A stretch of DNA of 64,000 nt from positions 1-64,000 of the forward strand of contig CALWKY010000034.1 in assembly GCA_944381395.1 (NCBI GenBank), written 5' to 3'. Origin of the DNA: an uncultured Lachnospiraceae bacterium (GTDB lineage: Bacteria; Bacillota; Clostridia; Lachnospirales; Anaerotignaceae). The position numbers and the translations under genes were made by a program. Below, in pieces: positions 43,689 through 52,885 of the stretch; the first letter of the stretch is position 1; each line of letters starts with the position of its first letter. Below the pieces are notes generated by a model. The model was not told the DNA's origin. It saw only the letters and a list, made by a program, of their open reading frames with translations, and made no database searches.

Positions 43689-44262
43689 GATAACTAGAAA
43701 AACTACAGAAACAAAAATTTCTCTTTTCCTAGATATAGATGGAACTGGAACCTATGATATTGATACAGGATGCGGCTTTTTAAATCACATGCTGGAATTG
43801 TTCGCCAGACATGGAAGATTTGATTTAACATTGCGTTGTGATGGAGATACATGGGTAGATGACCACCACACGACAGAAGATGTTGGTATTGCTTTAGGAA
43901 AAGCCTTCCGTCAGGCATTGGGAGACAAAAAGGGTATCCGCCGTTATGGCAGTTTTTTATTGCCCATGGATGAGGCACTGGTATTATGCGCTTTGGATAT
44001 CAGCGGCAGAACACATCTTTCCTATGGATTAGAAATTCCTACGCAAAAAGTAGGTGCTTTTGATACTGAGTTAGTGGAAGAATTTTTCTGGGGTTTATGC
44101 CGCTCGCTGGGTTTAACACTGCACTTCAAACAAATGAATGGTGCTAATAGCCACCATATCATAGAGGCAGCTTTTAAAGGCTTTGGACGCGCTATGCGCC
44201 AGGCTTGTGAGATAGAAACAGCCTATGCCGACGAAATTCCCTCTACCAAAGGCTTGCTTTAA
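43675..44262 (+). CDS. hisB: Imidazoleglycerol-phosphate dehydratase
   Basis: Monofunctional dehydratase of 195 residues, binding two Mn ions through duplicated His clusters: GFLNHMLELFARHG, DDHHTTEDVGIALG and NSHHIIEAAFKG. No HAD phosphatase domain is fused, so histidinol-phosphate phosphatase is supplied by the PHP gene downstream. ATG 43675 has AAAGGAG 10 nt upstream within hisC. Confidence 0.97.
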   Translation: MRKSEITRKTTETKISLFLDIDGTGTYDIDTGCGFLNHMLELFARHGRFDLTLRCDGDTWVDDHHTTEDVGIALGKAFRQALGDKKGIRRYGSFLLPMDEALVLCALDISGRTHLSYGLEIPTQKVGAFDTELVEEFFWGLCRSLGLTLHFKQMNGANSHHIIEAAFKGFGRAMRQACEIETAYADEIPSTKGLL

Positions 44263-44275
44263 TGGAGGTACACGT

Positions 44276-44890
44276 ATGATTGCAATTATTGACTATGGTG
44301 TAGGTAACTTGTTTTCCTTGTGCAGTTCTTTGAAAATGCTTGGTTTAGAAGCAGAAGTAACTGCTGATCCTAAAAAAATAAAAGGGGCTGACCGTATTAT
44401 ACTGCCTGGTGTAGGTGCTTTTGGTGATGCCATTGAAAAACTGCGGGCTACCGGCTTAGTAGAACCACTGACAGAAGAAGTAAAAAAAGGAAAACCTCTT
44501 TTAGGCATTTGTCTTGGTATGCAGCTTTTATTCGAAAAAAGCTTTGAATATGGCGAACATGATGGATTAGGCTATCTGAAAGGAAAAATCTGTAATTTGG
44601 CAGATGATATCCAAACAGGCTTAAAAGTTCCGGAAATGGGATGGAACAGCCTTCATTTCATAAAGAAAGAACACCCCTTGCTGCGGTATATACAAGAGGG
44701 GGACTATGTATACTATGTACATAGTTATTACGCAAAAAACTGTGCGGAAAGCTTAGTTGCCGTATCTGATTATGAAGTAGAAGTACCCGGCATTGTAGGA
44801 TACAAAAATGTAATGGGTACCCAATTTCATCCGGAAAAGAGCGGTGCGGTAGGTCTTTCCATTCTAAAAGCCTTTAGTGAGATTCAGTAA
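44276..44890 (+). CDS. hisH: Imidazole glycerol phosphate synthase, glutaminase subunit
   Basis: Class I glutamine amidotransferase of 204 residues that feeds ammonia to HisF. The catalytic Cys lies in LGICLGMQLLFE, and the His/Glu pair in GTQFHPEKSG. The start MIAIIDYGVGNLFSL is typical. TGGAGGT precedes ATG 44276; the longer frame from 44225 lies in hisB and lacks support. Confidence 0.97.
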   Translation: MIAIIDYGVGNLFSLCSSLKMLGLEAEVTADPKKIKGADRIILPGVGAFGDAIEKLRATGLVEPLTEEVKKGKPLLGICLGMQLLFEKSFEYGEHDGLGYLKGKICNLADDIQTGLKVPEMGWNSLHFIKKEHPLLRYIQEGDYVYYVHSYYAKNCAESLVAVSDYEVEVPGIVGYKNVMGTQFHPEKSGAVGLSILKAFSEIQ

Positions 44891-44910
44891 AAAAATGAGG
44901 TGAAAAAAAT

Positions 44911-45639
44911 ATGAAGATATTCCCTGCCATTGACCTGCGGGATGGGAAAGTAGTCCGCTTGTTTCAGGGTGATTATGATAAAATGACTGTTTATAATCAA
45001 AATCCAGTAGAAACAGCGAAATCTTTTGCAGCTATGGGTGCCAGTTGTTTGCATGTGGTAGATTTAGACGGTGCAAAGGATGGAAAACTGGTGAATTTTG
45101 ATACGATTTTTTCCATTGTGCATCAAGTAGGGATGTTTGTGGAAGTAGGCGGCGGAATCCGGAATATGGATCGCGTAAGAAAATATTTAGATGCTGGTGT
45201 CAGCCGCGTCATTTTGGGTACTGCGGCTATTACAGATCCTGACTTTTTGCAGGAAGCTGTTCAAACTTACGGCGACAAAATTGCAGTCGGTGTAGATGCC
45301 AAAGATGGATTTGTAGCGATCAACGGCTGGAAAGAAGTAACAGACATGGAAAGTTTCTCTTTTTGCAAAAAGCTCCGTGATATGGGCGTGAAAACTGTAA
45401 TTTATACTGATATCTCCAAGGATGGCGGATTAAGTGGAACTAACTTAGACGCTTATGAAAAGTTACAGCAAATAGAAGGTCTATCTATTACCGCTTCCGG
45501 CGGCATTTCCTCATTGGATGAAATTAAAAAATTACGTGGGATGGTAGATGCCGCTATTTTAGGCAAAGCTATCTATAGCGGAATCTTAGACTTGAAAGAA
45601 GCCATTGCGGCAGGAGAAAAGGGGGAAAATACGTTATGA
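44911..45639 (+). CDS. hisA: ProFAR isomerase HisA
   Basis: TIM-barrel isomerase of 242 residues acting before HisF/HisH. It shows the duplicated half-barrel phosphate sites and both catalytic Asp residues (FPAIDLRDGKVVRLFQGDY and IYTDISKDGGLSG). SD GAGGTGA. ATGA overlap with hisF. Confidence 0.97.
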   Translation: MKIFPAIDLRDGKVVRLFQGDYDKMTVYNQNPVETAKSFAAMGASCLHVVDLDGAKDGKLVNFDTIFSIVHQVGMFVEVGGGIRNMDRVRKYLDAGVSRVILGTAAITDPDFLQEAVQTYGDKIAVGVDAKDGFVAINGWKEVTDMESFSFCKKLRDMGVKTVIYTDISKDGGLSGTNLDAYEKLQQIEGLSITASGGISSLDEIKKLRGMVDAAILGKAIYSGILDLKEAIAAGEKGENTL

Positions 45640-46391
45640 TTACCAAAAGAATTATTCCCTGCCTGGATATCCGAGATGGTCGTGTGGTAAAGGGAACCAA
45701 TTTTCAAGGCATTCAAGATATTGCAGATCCGGTAGAAATGGCAAAGTATTATAACGAAAGCGGTGCCGATGAGTTAGTATTTTACGACATTACTGCAAGC
45801 GTGGAGCAACGGAAGTTATTTACGGATATTTTGCGGGATGTGGCATCTCAAATTTTCATTCCTTTAACCGTTGGCGGTGGTATTCATACGGTGGATGACT
45901 TTGACCGCGTCTTAAAATGTGGCGCAGACAAAGTCAGCGTCAATAGCGGTGCTATCAAAAACCCCGACTTAATTTATGAGGCAGCCAAGAAATATGGCAA
46001 TCAGTGTGTGGTACTCTCTATGGACGTAAAACGGGTAGATGGACAGTTTATAGTATTTGCCAAAGGCGGTAGAGAAAATACCGGTTTGGATGCCATCCAG
46101 TGGGCTAAACAAGGTGTTCAAAACGGCGCCGGCGAAATTGTACTCAACAGCATCGATACCGATGGTGTGCGAAACGGCTTTGATCTGGAAATGCTGGATG
46201 CCATTGCAGACGTTGCAGATGTTCCCATTATTGCTTCCGGTGGTGCTGGTACTATGGAACACTTTGCAGAGTTATTCCGCCATCCTGCCATGGATGCGGG
46301 TCTTGCGGCTGGTATTTTCCATTCCGGAGAAGTAAAAATATGGGATTTGAAACAATATCTGCGTTCTCAAGGCATTGAAATGCGAATTTGA
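45636..46391 (+). CDS. hisF: Imidazole glycerol phosphate synthase, cyclase subunit
   Basis: TIM barrel of 251 residues that makes IGP and AICAR with ammonia from HisH. It begins ITKRIIPCLDIRDGRVVKGT and has FYDITASVEQR, VGGGIHTVDDF, LNSIDTDGVRNGFD and ASGGAGTMEHF. It overlaps hisA by 4 bp, indicating translational coupling. Confidence 0.97.
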   Translation: MITKRIIPCLDIRDGRVVKGTNFQGIQDIADPVEMAKYYNESGADELVFYDITASVEQRKLFTDILRDVASQIFIPLTVGGGIHTVDDFDRVLKCGADKVSVNSGAIKNPDLIYEAAKKYGNQCVVLSMDVKRVDGQFIVFAKGGRENTGLDAIQWAKQGVQNGAGEIVLNSIDTDGVRNGFDLEMLDAIADVADVPIIASGGAGTMEHFAELFRHPAMDAGLAAGIFHSGEVKIWDLKQYLRSQGIEMRI

Positions 46392-46405
46392 AAGGAAGAA
46401 AACAG

Positions 46406-47041
46406 ATGGAACTGAAATTTGATCAAAATGGCTTAATTCCTGCCATCGTACAGGATCATTATACAAAGCAGGTTTTGACACTTGCATATATGAATAAAGA
46501 AAGCTTGGAAATCAGTCTGCGGGAAGGAAAAACCTGCTTTTATAGCCGCAGCAGACAACAGCTTTGGAGAAAAGGGGAAACTTCTGGTAACTACCAGCAT
46601 ATTGTCAGTATTTACGCAGATTGTGATCAGGACGCTCTAATCGTAGAAGTTGTCAAAGACGGACCGGCATGTCATACTGGAAGCGAAAGCTGTTTTTTCC
46701 AACCCATTTATATCAGTGAAGAATTAAAGCAATTTACTTATGAAGGTCTGTATCGTTTGATTGAAGGCAGAAAGACTGAGCCGCAGGAAGGCAGTTATAC
46801 CTCCTATTTATTCGAGAAAGGCTTAGAAAAAATTATGAAAAAAGTAGGGGAAGAATCTACGGAAGTTATTATTGCCGCCACAAAAGGAGATAAAGAAGAA
46901 ACCATTTATGAAACGGCAGATGTACTTTATCATTTAACAGTCATGATGGTAGAAATGGGAATTAAAATTGAAGATGTAACAAAAGAACTGGAACGTCGCC
47001 ATGTAATTGACCACAAAGTAAAACAGGAGCGGATGCAATGA
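46406..47041 (+). CDS. hisIE: Bifunctional PR-AMP cyclohydrolase / PR-ATP pyrophosphatase
   Basis: Two fused domains in 211 residues. HisI (1 to about 105) has LTLAYMNKESLE, TCFYSRSRQQLWRKGETSGN and DCDQDALIVEV with metal-binding CHTGSESCF. HisE (about 115-211) has KKVGEESTEVIIAA and ETADVLYHLTVMM. ATG 46406 follows GAAAGGAAG. It overlaps the phosphatase gene by 4 bp. Confidence 0.97.
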   Translation: MELKFDQNGLIPAIVQDHYTKQVLTLAYMNKESLEISLREGKTCFYSRSRQQLWRKGETSGNYQHIVSIYADCDQDALIVEVVKDGPACHTGSESCFFQPIYISEELKQFTYEGLYRLIEGRKTEPQEGSYTSYLFEKGLEKIMKKVGEESTEVIIAATKGDKEETIYETADVLYHLTVMMVEMGIKIEDVTKELERRHVIDHKVKQERMQ

Positions 47042-47871
47042 TGAAACCAAGAGCAAATGCCCATACGCATACCATATTTTGCGATGGCAAGGATACCGCG
47101 GAAGATATGGTAAAAGCTGCCATTGCTGCCGGGTTCCATACCATAGGTTTTAGCGGACACAGTTATCTTTCTTTTGATGATACTTATCCTATGTCTCGGG
47201 AGAATACGTTGCTTTACCGTCAGGAAATCCATCGTTTACAGCAGAAATATGCCGGGCAGATTCATATTTTATTGGGGCTGGAATGGGATTGGTTTTCAAA
47301 GGATATTGACCGAAAAGATTATGATTATGTAATTGGTAGTGTGCATCATCTTTATAGTGAAGAAACAAAGAAATACTATACGTTGGACTATCTGCCGGAA
47401 GAGTTTGCCGCTTGTTTGAAGGAAGCATTTCACGGTGATACCTTTGCCATGGCAAAGGCATACTATGATTTCGTCAAAAAAACAGCAGCTATTAGAAAAC
47501 CGGATATCATTGGTCATTTGGATTTGATTCGAAAATTAAATACCAATGGTCGTTTCTTTGACGAAAGAGATCCTCGTTATTTGGAACTGGCAAAAGATGC
47601 AGCCCTTTGCTGTATTCAGCAAGGCTGTATCATTGAAATCAATACCGGAGGAATGTTCAAAAAATACCGGGATACACCTTATCCTGATGAACCTATTTTG
47701 CGTTTTATCGCAGAACATCATGGTAAAATTACCATCAATTCAGATAGCCACAGCACAGATTCTATTGATTACTATTTCGAAGAATCTGTGGAATTGGCAA
47801 AAAGGACTGGTTTTACAGAATTTTGGGAACTATCTCCCAAAGGCTTTGTGCCAGTTTCCATGACGGAATAA
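47038..47871 (+). CDS. hisK: Histidinol-phosphatase, PHP family
   Basis: Dephosphorylates histidinol phosphate; 277 residues. PHP metal motifs: NAHTHTIFCDG, GFSGHSYLSFDD, LGLEWDWFS, GSVHHLY, IIGHLDLIRKLN and INSDSHSTDSI. The last gene of the operon, completing the pathway because HisB here lacks the phosphatase domain. The start overlaps hisIE (ATGATG at 47038-47043; either Met is possible). Confidence 0.95.
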   Translation: MMKPRANAHTHTIFCDGKDTAEDMVKAAIAAGFHTIGFSGHSYLSFDDTYPMSRENTLLYRQEIHRLQQKYAGQIHILLGLEWDWFSKDIDRKDYDYVIGSVHHLYSEETKKYYTLDYLPEEFAACLKEAFHGDTFAMAKAYYDFVKKTAAIRKPDIIGHLDLIRKLNTNGRFFDERDPRYLELAKDAALCCIQQGCIIEINTGGMFKKYRDTPYPDEPILRFIAEHHGKITINSDSHSTDSIDYYFEESVELAKRTGFTEFWELSPKGFVPVSMTE

Positions 47872-47872
47872 A

Positions 47873-47905
47873 AAAGCTGGTCGGAAAATTTCCGATCAGC
47901 TTTTT
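47873..47905. terminator. his operon terminator, overlapping the convergent gene's last codons
   Basis: AAAAGCTG(G)TCGGAAA pairs with TCCGA(T)CAGCTTTT, followed by a short T-run. The minus-strand carboxypeptidase stops at 47896 inside it. Confidence 0.85.
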
Positions 47906-49242
47906 GGATTTCGGCTGGAAGCAGCCATCTGATTTCTTTGTCTGTGACGGCGTTGTTTCCGCCGTTTTTTATATTGATATTTCCCAATGGTTCTGGTAAT
48001 GCAAAGCAGGATGAGAAATCCTAATACTGCTAAAGCAGCGCCAAAAATAATTTCTTTCAGAAGAGTGATCTGTGCTTCTTTTTTCATGACAGCAATTTCT
48101 TCTGCTGTACTGGCGGCAACATTTGTATTGGCAAAAAGGGAAGTGGTATAAACTGTATTTCCATCCCCATCTGTTACAGTGATTTTCCCCAGTTCATCGC
48201 CAGCAGCAACCGGAGCAGAGGCGGTATCATTGCAGGTAACACTCGTTTGATATACACTGACATCTGCATCTATGGGAACAGTTACTGCAATATCATCCAT
48301 TGCGATTGCCTGTACTTTTCCTTTTTCTGTGGTATCATTATCAATGGTTTCTGTAACAGATACCGTTTGTGCTGTTTGTTCTTGTGTCATTAAGGTAGCA
48401 GTCTTAAAATTAGCAAAGCCGTATTCATATAAAGCAATGCTGTCTGTATAATGCTCAGCACCATTGCATCCCATGGTTACAGCAATAAGTGTTGTACCAT
48501 TTTGTGTTGCAGCAGATACCAGAGTATTTCTTGCCTGATCTGTATAGCCTGTTTTTCCTGCAATCACGTAATCACGATAATACGTTGAATTAGAACGCAT
48601 CAGCTGGTTTTGTCCATGAAGGTAACGAGTTTCCGTCTGCATATTGGTAGGACCAATTTCATAATAGACAGAAGACGCAATGGTTAAAAATTCTTCATGT
48701 TTCAGTAATTCTTGCATAATTAACGCCATATCATGTGCGGTTGTGTAATGGTTTTCATCATGCCGACCGTTTGCGTTTAAAAAATTCGTATTCGTACAGC
48801 CTAGTTCTTTTGCGCGTTCCGTCATATGAACTGCAAAAGCGTCCATAGATCCATCCACATATTCTGCCACAGCATTGGCTGCTTCATTGGCGGAGCGCAG
48901 CATAATTGCATAGAGAAGCTGCTCCAATGTCACTTCTTCTCCCTCTAAAAGAGAAATATGGGAACTGCCAGGCTCAATAGAATAGATGGCATCATGGGAC
49001 ATGGTAATCACATCAGACAAATTACCATTTTCCAATCCTAACAGTACAGTCATCAGCTTTGTAATGCTAGCAGGATATGCTTTTTCATCCGCATTTTTTT
49101 CGTATAGTACAGTGCCTGTTTGAGCATCCATTAAGATTGCATTTTTTGCTTGTAATTCTGGTTCGGAACTTTCGGCATAAACCGAAATAGAAGAAAACAA
49201 CATCAGAAATGTTAATATCGCAATAAAAAATTTATTTTTCAT
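47896..49242 (-). CDS. D-alanyl-D-alanine carboxypeptidase (S11 family)
   Basis: Second S11 penicillin-binding protein of the window, 448 residues. A signal peptide (ending SVYA) is followed by the catalytic SITK (in YPASITKLMTVLL), SAN (in MLRSANEAANAVAEY) and KTG (in IAGKTGYTDQARNTL). A C-terminal TM (LALLGF-like helix, near 400-420) is followed by a strongly basic tail, the same plan as the paralogue at 35087 but without a lipobox. The start at 49242 has GGTGAT just upstream; the longer frame to 49311 would precede the signal peptide with unlikely residues. Confidence 0.92.
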   Translation of the reverse strand: MKNKFFIAILTFLMLFSSISVYAESSEPELQAKNAILMDAQTGTVLYEKNADEKAYPASITKLMTVLLGLENGNLSDVITMSHDAIYSIEPGSSHISLLEGEEVTLEQLLYAIMLRSANEAANAVAEYVDGSMDAFAVHMTERAKELGCTNTNFLNANGRHDENHYTTAHDMALIMQELLKHEEFLTIASSVYYEIGPTNMQTETRYLHGQNQLMRSNSTYYRDYVIAGKTGYTDQARNTLVSAATQNGTTLIAVTMGCNGAEHYTDSIALYEYGFANFKTATLMTQEQTAQTVSVTETIDNDTTEKGKVQAIAMDDIAVTVPIDADVSVYQTSVTCNDTASAPVAAGDELGKITVTDGDGNTVYTTSLFANTNVAASTAEEIAVMKKEAQITLLKEIIFGAALAVLGFLILLCITRTIGKYQYKKRRKQRRHRQRNQMAASSRNPKS

Positions 49243-49354
49243 GAAATCACCTATAATTTTTTTAAGAAGTATGATATGATAATGAAAATGAGGTGTTATG
49301 GTTTCATTCATATTTTATACAATAATAAAAATATTATAAACAAAATTTGGAATT

Positions 49355-49741
49355 ATGAAAAGACTTTTTTTCATGAAAGCAAAACCTATTTTTATTTTTA
49401 ATCTAAAAAAGTTTCAACGCAATATTATGCTGTGTTGTTGTTTTGGGTTAATTTTACTTTGTTTAACTATAACAGCTCCGCAGGTACAAGCACCCAATAT
49501 GGGTGAAAATATCTCCGCCGCTCAGCTTCAGACATTATCAGAGGTTCTTTATTTAGATCTGAACCAAGCAACCTTGGAGGAGTTGATGCTGTTAGATGGA
49601 ATCGGAGAAAAGAAGGCACAAGCAATCATTACATACCGGCAAACGCATGGTAATTTTACTTCTATTGAAGAAGTGAAAAATGTTTCTGGTATTGGTGATA
49701 AAACTTACGAAACCATCAAAGAATATATCTTTGTAAAGTAA
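49355..49741 (+). CDS. ComEA-like helix-hairpin-helix protein
   Basis: A 128-residue protein with an N-terminal membrane anchor (IMLCCCFGLILLCLTI) and a C-terminal tandem HhH domain (LDLNQATLEELMLLDGIG and SIEEVKNVSGIGDKTYETI), the DNA-binding module of the competence receptor ComEA. The SLBB domain seen in Bacillus ComEA is absent; only about 20 residues link anchor and HhH. comEC lies 3 kb downstream on the same strand, so a DNA-uptake role is reasonable. The SD is weak and the start uncertain (ATG 49355 or 49373). Confidence 0.8.
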   Translation: MKRLFFMKAKPIFIFNLKKFQRNIMLCCCFGLILLCLTITAPQVQAPNMGENISAAQLQTLSEVLYLDLNQATLEELMLLDGIGEKKAQAIITYRQTHGNFTSIEEVKNVSGIGDKTYETIKEYIFVK

Positions 49742-49760
49742 TAAAGGAGGAAAATTTGCT

Positions 49761-50450
49761 GTGGCGTATCGTGTTTTGGTAGTAGACGATGAGAAACTAA
49801 TTGTAAAGGGAATTCGCTTTTCTCTGGAGCAAGATGGTATGGAAGTAACTGCCGCTTATGACGGAGAAGAAGCGTTACAAAATGCAAAAAAAGAAGAATA
49901 TGACCTAATTGTACTGGATGTTATGTTACCGAAAATGGATGGCTTGCAGGTTTGCCAACAAATCCGGGAATTTTCCCAGGTTCCCATTATTATGGTAACG
50001 GCAAAAGGGGAAGATATGGATAAAATCATGGGTCTGGAGTATGGTGCAGATGACTATATTACCAAGCCTTTTAATATTTTAGAGTTAAAAGCACGGATTA
50101 AGGCAATTTTACGCAGAAGCAGTAAAAAAAGTACTGCAGATGCAAAAAACCAGTCCACATTAAAGGTCCGTGGATTAGAATTGGAATATGAAAGCAGACG
50201 TGTTTTTGTAGAAGGAAAAGAGGTTAATTTAACTGCAAAAGAATTTGATCTGCTGGAATTGTTTATGCAGAACCCTGGCAAAGTATATAGCCGTGAAAAT
50301 CTACTGGATACCATCTGGGGATATGATTACCCTGGTGATGTTCGTACCGTAGATGTTCATGTACGCCGTTTGCGGGAAAAGATTGAAGAAAATCCCAGCG
50401 AGCCGAGATATATTTTCACAAAATGGGGAGTTGGTTATTATTTTAACTGA
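49761..50450 (+). CDS. OmpR/PhoB-family response regulator
   Basis: A 229-residue regulator. The receiver domain (1-120) carries the acidic pair in VVDDEKL, the phospho-accepting Asp in LIVLDVMLPKMDG, and the Thr/Lys residues in MVTAKGED and DDYITKPF. The C-terminal winged helix (about 132-229) ends in DVRTVDVHVRRLREKIE and KWGVGYYF. GTG 49761 lies 10 nt after AGGAGG. It is cotranscribed with the sensor kinase that overlaps its end and with the GerMN protein after that. Sequence resembles WalR/PhoP types; the target genes are unknown. Confidence 0.93.
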   Translation: MAYRVLVVDDEKLIVKGIRFSLEQDGMEVTAAYDGEEALQNAKKEEYDLIVLDVMLPKMDGLQVCQQIREFSQVPIIMVTAKGEDMDKIMGLEYGADDYITKPFNILELKARIKAILRRSSKKSTADAKNQSTLKVRGLELEYESRRVFVEGKEVNLTAKEFDLLELFMQNPGKVYSRENLLDTIWGYDYPGDVRTVDVHVRRLREKIEENPSEPRYIFTKWGVGYYFN

Positions 50451-51870
50451 TAAGCAGAAAAGAAGATTTGTCAGTTTGCGTTGGATTCTTCTCATTGTTT
50501 TTCTACTGATTGCAATTGTTCCCTTAATGATTTTAGCACAGGGAACCTTTCGCTCTATGAACGCTTATTTTGTAGAAGAACAAGGCAGGGAACTGATCAA
50601 TCAGGCAAATGTTATTTCAGGACAGTTAGTTTCAGCAGATTATTTCAGTAAAGATTCTGATAAAAAAACAGTGGAAGCAACCATGTTAGAATCCAGTCAA
50701 TCAGCTGACTATAGAGTATTGGTATTGGATGAATCCTGCATGGTTGTTTATGACACCAGCTACCGTGATGTAGGAAAAACTTATCTGTTACCAGAAACGC
50801 TAGAAGCTTTAAAAGGTAAAGATATTGTAAGAGCGCAGGATAATGGTGGTATTTATGCCGCTGCCTCTGTGATGGGGGAAGGCAATCAAGTACAAGGTGT
50901 CGTTTTGATTTCAGCCTTAGCGGATGATGTACAAAGTACATTAGTTGCCATTGAACAACAAGTACTCCTCATCATTTTTGCTATTTTCATTACTTTAATC
51001 TTTACAATGTTTTTGATATCTCATTTATTTACGGATCCGTTGAAGCGTATCATTGAAGTCATTAAAAAGATGTCTCAAGGACATTTGGAACAGCGCGTAG
51101 AAATTCGAGATGGTATGATCAATACAGAAATTACAGATTTGGCTTTGGCATGTAATAATATGGCGGATCAGCTGGAACGAGTAGATACATCTCGCCAGGA
51201 ATTTGTATCCAATGTCTCTCATGAATTAAAAACGCCTTTGAGCTCCATGAAAGTACTGAGTGAATCCATTCTGCTGCAGGAAGATGCACCTAAAGAAATG
51301 TATTTGGAGTTTTTACAGGATATTAATTCAGAAGTAAACCGTATGACGGATATTATCAATGACCTTTTAACTTTGGTTAAGTTAGATCAGAAGGAAGTAC
51401 CCATTACATTTGCGGAGACCAGTGTCAACCAGATCTTGACAGAGTTGCATAAACGTCTTTTGCCATTGGCAAATGCAAAAAATATTTCTTTGCAGCTCTC
51501 TCTATTAAAAGATGTAACTGCGCAGATAGACAGCATGAAAGTTTCTTTGGCCTTGAATAATTTAGTAGATAACGCCATTAAATACACACCAGAAGGCGGC
51601 GCTGTCCAGGTAACATTGGATGCAGATCATCAGAATTTCTTCGTAACAGTAACAGACAACGGAATTGGTATTCCAGAAGATGAAGTTGGAAGAATATTTG
51701 ATCGTTTCTATCGTGTAGATAAAACAAGAGACAGACAAACGGGCGGAACCGGTCTTGGTCTTTCCATTACGCACTCTGCTGTTATGATTCATAATGGCAG
51801 CATTAAAGTAAATAGCAAAGAAAACGAAGGAACATCTATTTTGGTTCGGATACCATTGCGTCAAGCATAA
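50431..51870 (+). CDS. Sensor histidine kinase (WalK/PhoR-like)
   Basis: Membrane kinase of about 480 residues: TM1 (WILLIVFLLIAIVPLMIL), an extracytoplasmic sensor region of about 130 residues, TM2 (LIIFAIFITLIFTMFLI), HAMP, the HisKA box FVSNVSHELKTPLSSMK, and the ATPase boxes DNAIKYTPEGG, DNGIGIPEDE and GTGLGLSI. The start is unclear: the regulator stop at 50450 overlaps, GGGGAG at 50425-50430 directly precedes TTG 50431, and an ATT codon 6-9 nt further on would have better spacing. The longer frame to 50353 lies inside the regulator gene. Confidence 0.9.
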   Translation: MVIILTDKQKRRFVSLRWILLIVFLLIAIVPLMILAQGTFRSMNAYFVEEQGRELINQANVISGQLVSADYFSKDSDKKTVEATMLESSQSADYRVLVLDESCMVVYDTSYRDVGKTYLLPETLEALKGKDIVRAQDNGGIYAAASVMGEGNQVQGVVLISALADDVQSTLVAIEQQVLLIIFAIFITLIFTMFLISHLFTDPLKRIIEVIKKMSQGHLEQRVEIRDGMINTEITDLALACNNMADQLERVDTSRQEFVSNVSHELKTPLSSMKVLSESILLQEDAPKEMYLEFLQDINSEVNRMTDIINDLLTLVKLDQKEVPITFAETSVNQILTELHKRLLPLANAKNISLQLSLLKDVTAQIDSMKVSLALNNLVDNAIKYTPEGGAVQVTLDADHQNFFVTVTDNGIGIPEDEVGRIFDRFYRVDKTRDRQTGGTGLGLSITHSAVMIHNGSIKVNSKENEGTSILVRIPLRQA

Positions 51871-51903
51871 TCAAGGAAAAAACGAAAGGGGTGAGTGCCC
51901 TTC

Positions 51904-52866
51904 ATGAAAGAAATCAAGTTTGACACAGTCCTAAAATATGTTGGTATTGCTGTATTGGCTTTTATCATTATCATTGCCGGCTTGGCTATTGCCTCTTTTA
52001 TTGGAGGAAACGCAGATACCGTTTCTGTAGAATACTACTACCTGTCTTCCAATGGTAAGTTAAAAGCTGTTTCTGCACGTGTAGATAATACCAATGTCTC
52101 TGATGAAGCAATGAATATATTAACCCAATTACGAGATGGGCAAAAGATGGAAGGATATACGTTAACCGTTCCAAAAGAAATTGAATTTCAGGGTGTAACG
52201 GTAGAGGACGGAACTGCCACAGTAGATTTAAATACAGCTTATTATAACATGAGCAGTGCGGATTCTGTTATACTCCGTTCTTCTATTGTGTGGTCCTTAA
52301 CATCATTGGAAGAAATACAATCTGTTTGCTTTACAGTAAATGAAAAAGAAGTCATGAAAAAAGATGGTACCCCTTTGGGTGTATTAAATCGGGATAATAT
52401 GCTGATTGACGCAGAAATTTCTGCGATCAATACAGAATATGCCGTATTACGGCTGTATTTTTCAAATGAAGATGGTACGGACTTGGTGAAAGAAGAACGT
52501 ATTATTGAAATCAATGCTAACAAAGCAAGAGAATGGACTATACTGGAACAGCTGATTAGCGGACCTATTGAGTCTGATAAAAAGCCTACACTTTCCTCCG
52601 ATTTGGTAATACGTGATGTCACTACCGCAGACGGTATTTGCTATGTAAATTTGAGTCAGGAATTTGTTACAAAAAACAATAATGGCTATATGGCTATTTA
52701 TTCCATGGTAAATTCCTTGTGTACTTTAAGCCATATTGATAAAGTACAATTTTTGGTAGAAGGTAAAAAACTGGATATGTTAGGAAATATTGACCTAAGC
52801 CAGCCTTTAGAGGCTCGTACCAGTATTGCAGATTTATTGGAAAAACAGTCATCAAAAGCAGAATAA
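51904..52866 (+). CDS. Membrane-anchored GerMN-domain protein
   Basis: A 320-residue protein with one N-terminal TM (VGIAVLAFIIIIAGLAIASF) and two GerMN domains outside the membrane (about 45-155 and 180-300; note FQGVTVEDGTATVDLNTAYY and the parallel VRDVTTADGICYVNLSQEF-like stretch). GerMN domains occur in GerM of sporulating bacteria and in LpqB of actinobacteria. It follows the kinase gene by about 30 bp with AAAGGGGTGAG as SD, so it is probably a sensory or scaffold partner of the two-component pair. Confidence 0.82.
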   Translation: MKEIKFDTVLKYVGIAVLAFIIIIAGLAIASFIGGNADTVSVEYYYLSSNGKLKAVSARVDNTNVSDEAMNILTQLRDGQKMEGYTLTVPKEIEFQGVTVEDGTATVDLNTAYYNMSSADSVILRSSIVWSLTSLEEIQSVCFTVNEKEVMKKDGTPLGVLNRDNMLIDAEISAINTEYAVLRLYFSNEDGTDLVKEERIIEINANKAREWTILEQLISGPIESDKKPTLSSDLVIRDVTTADGICYVNLSQEFVTKNNNGYMAIYSMVNSLCTLSHIDKVQFLVEGKKLDMLGNIDLSQPLEARTSIADLLEKQSSKAE

Positions 52867-52885
52867 AAATACAAAAGGGGAACGA

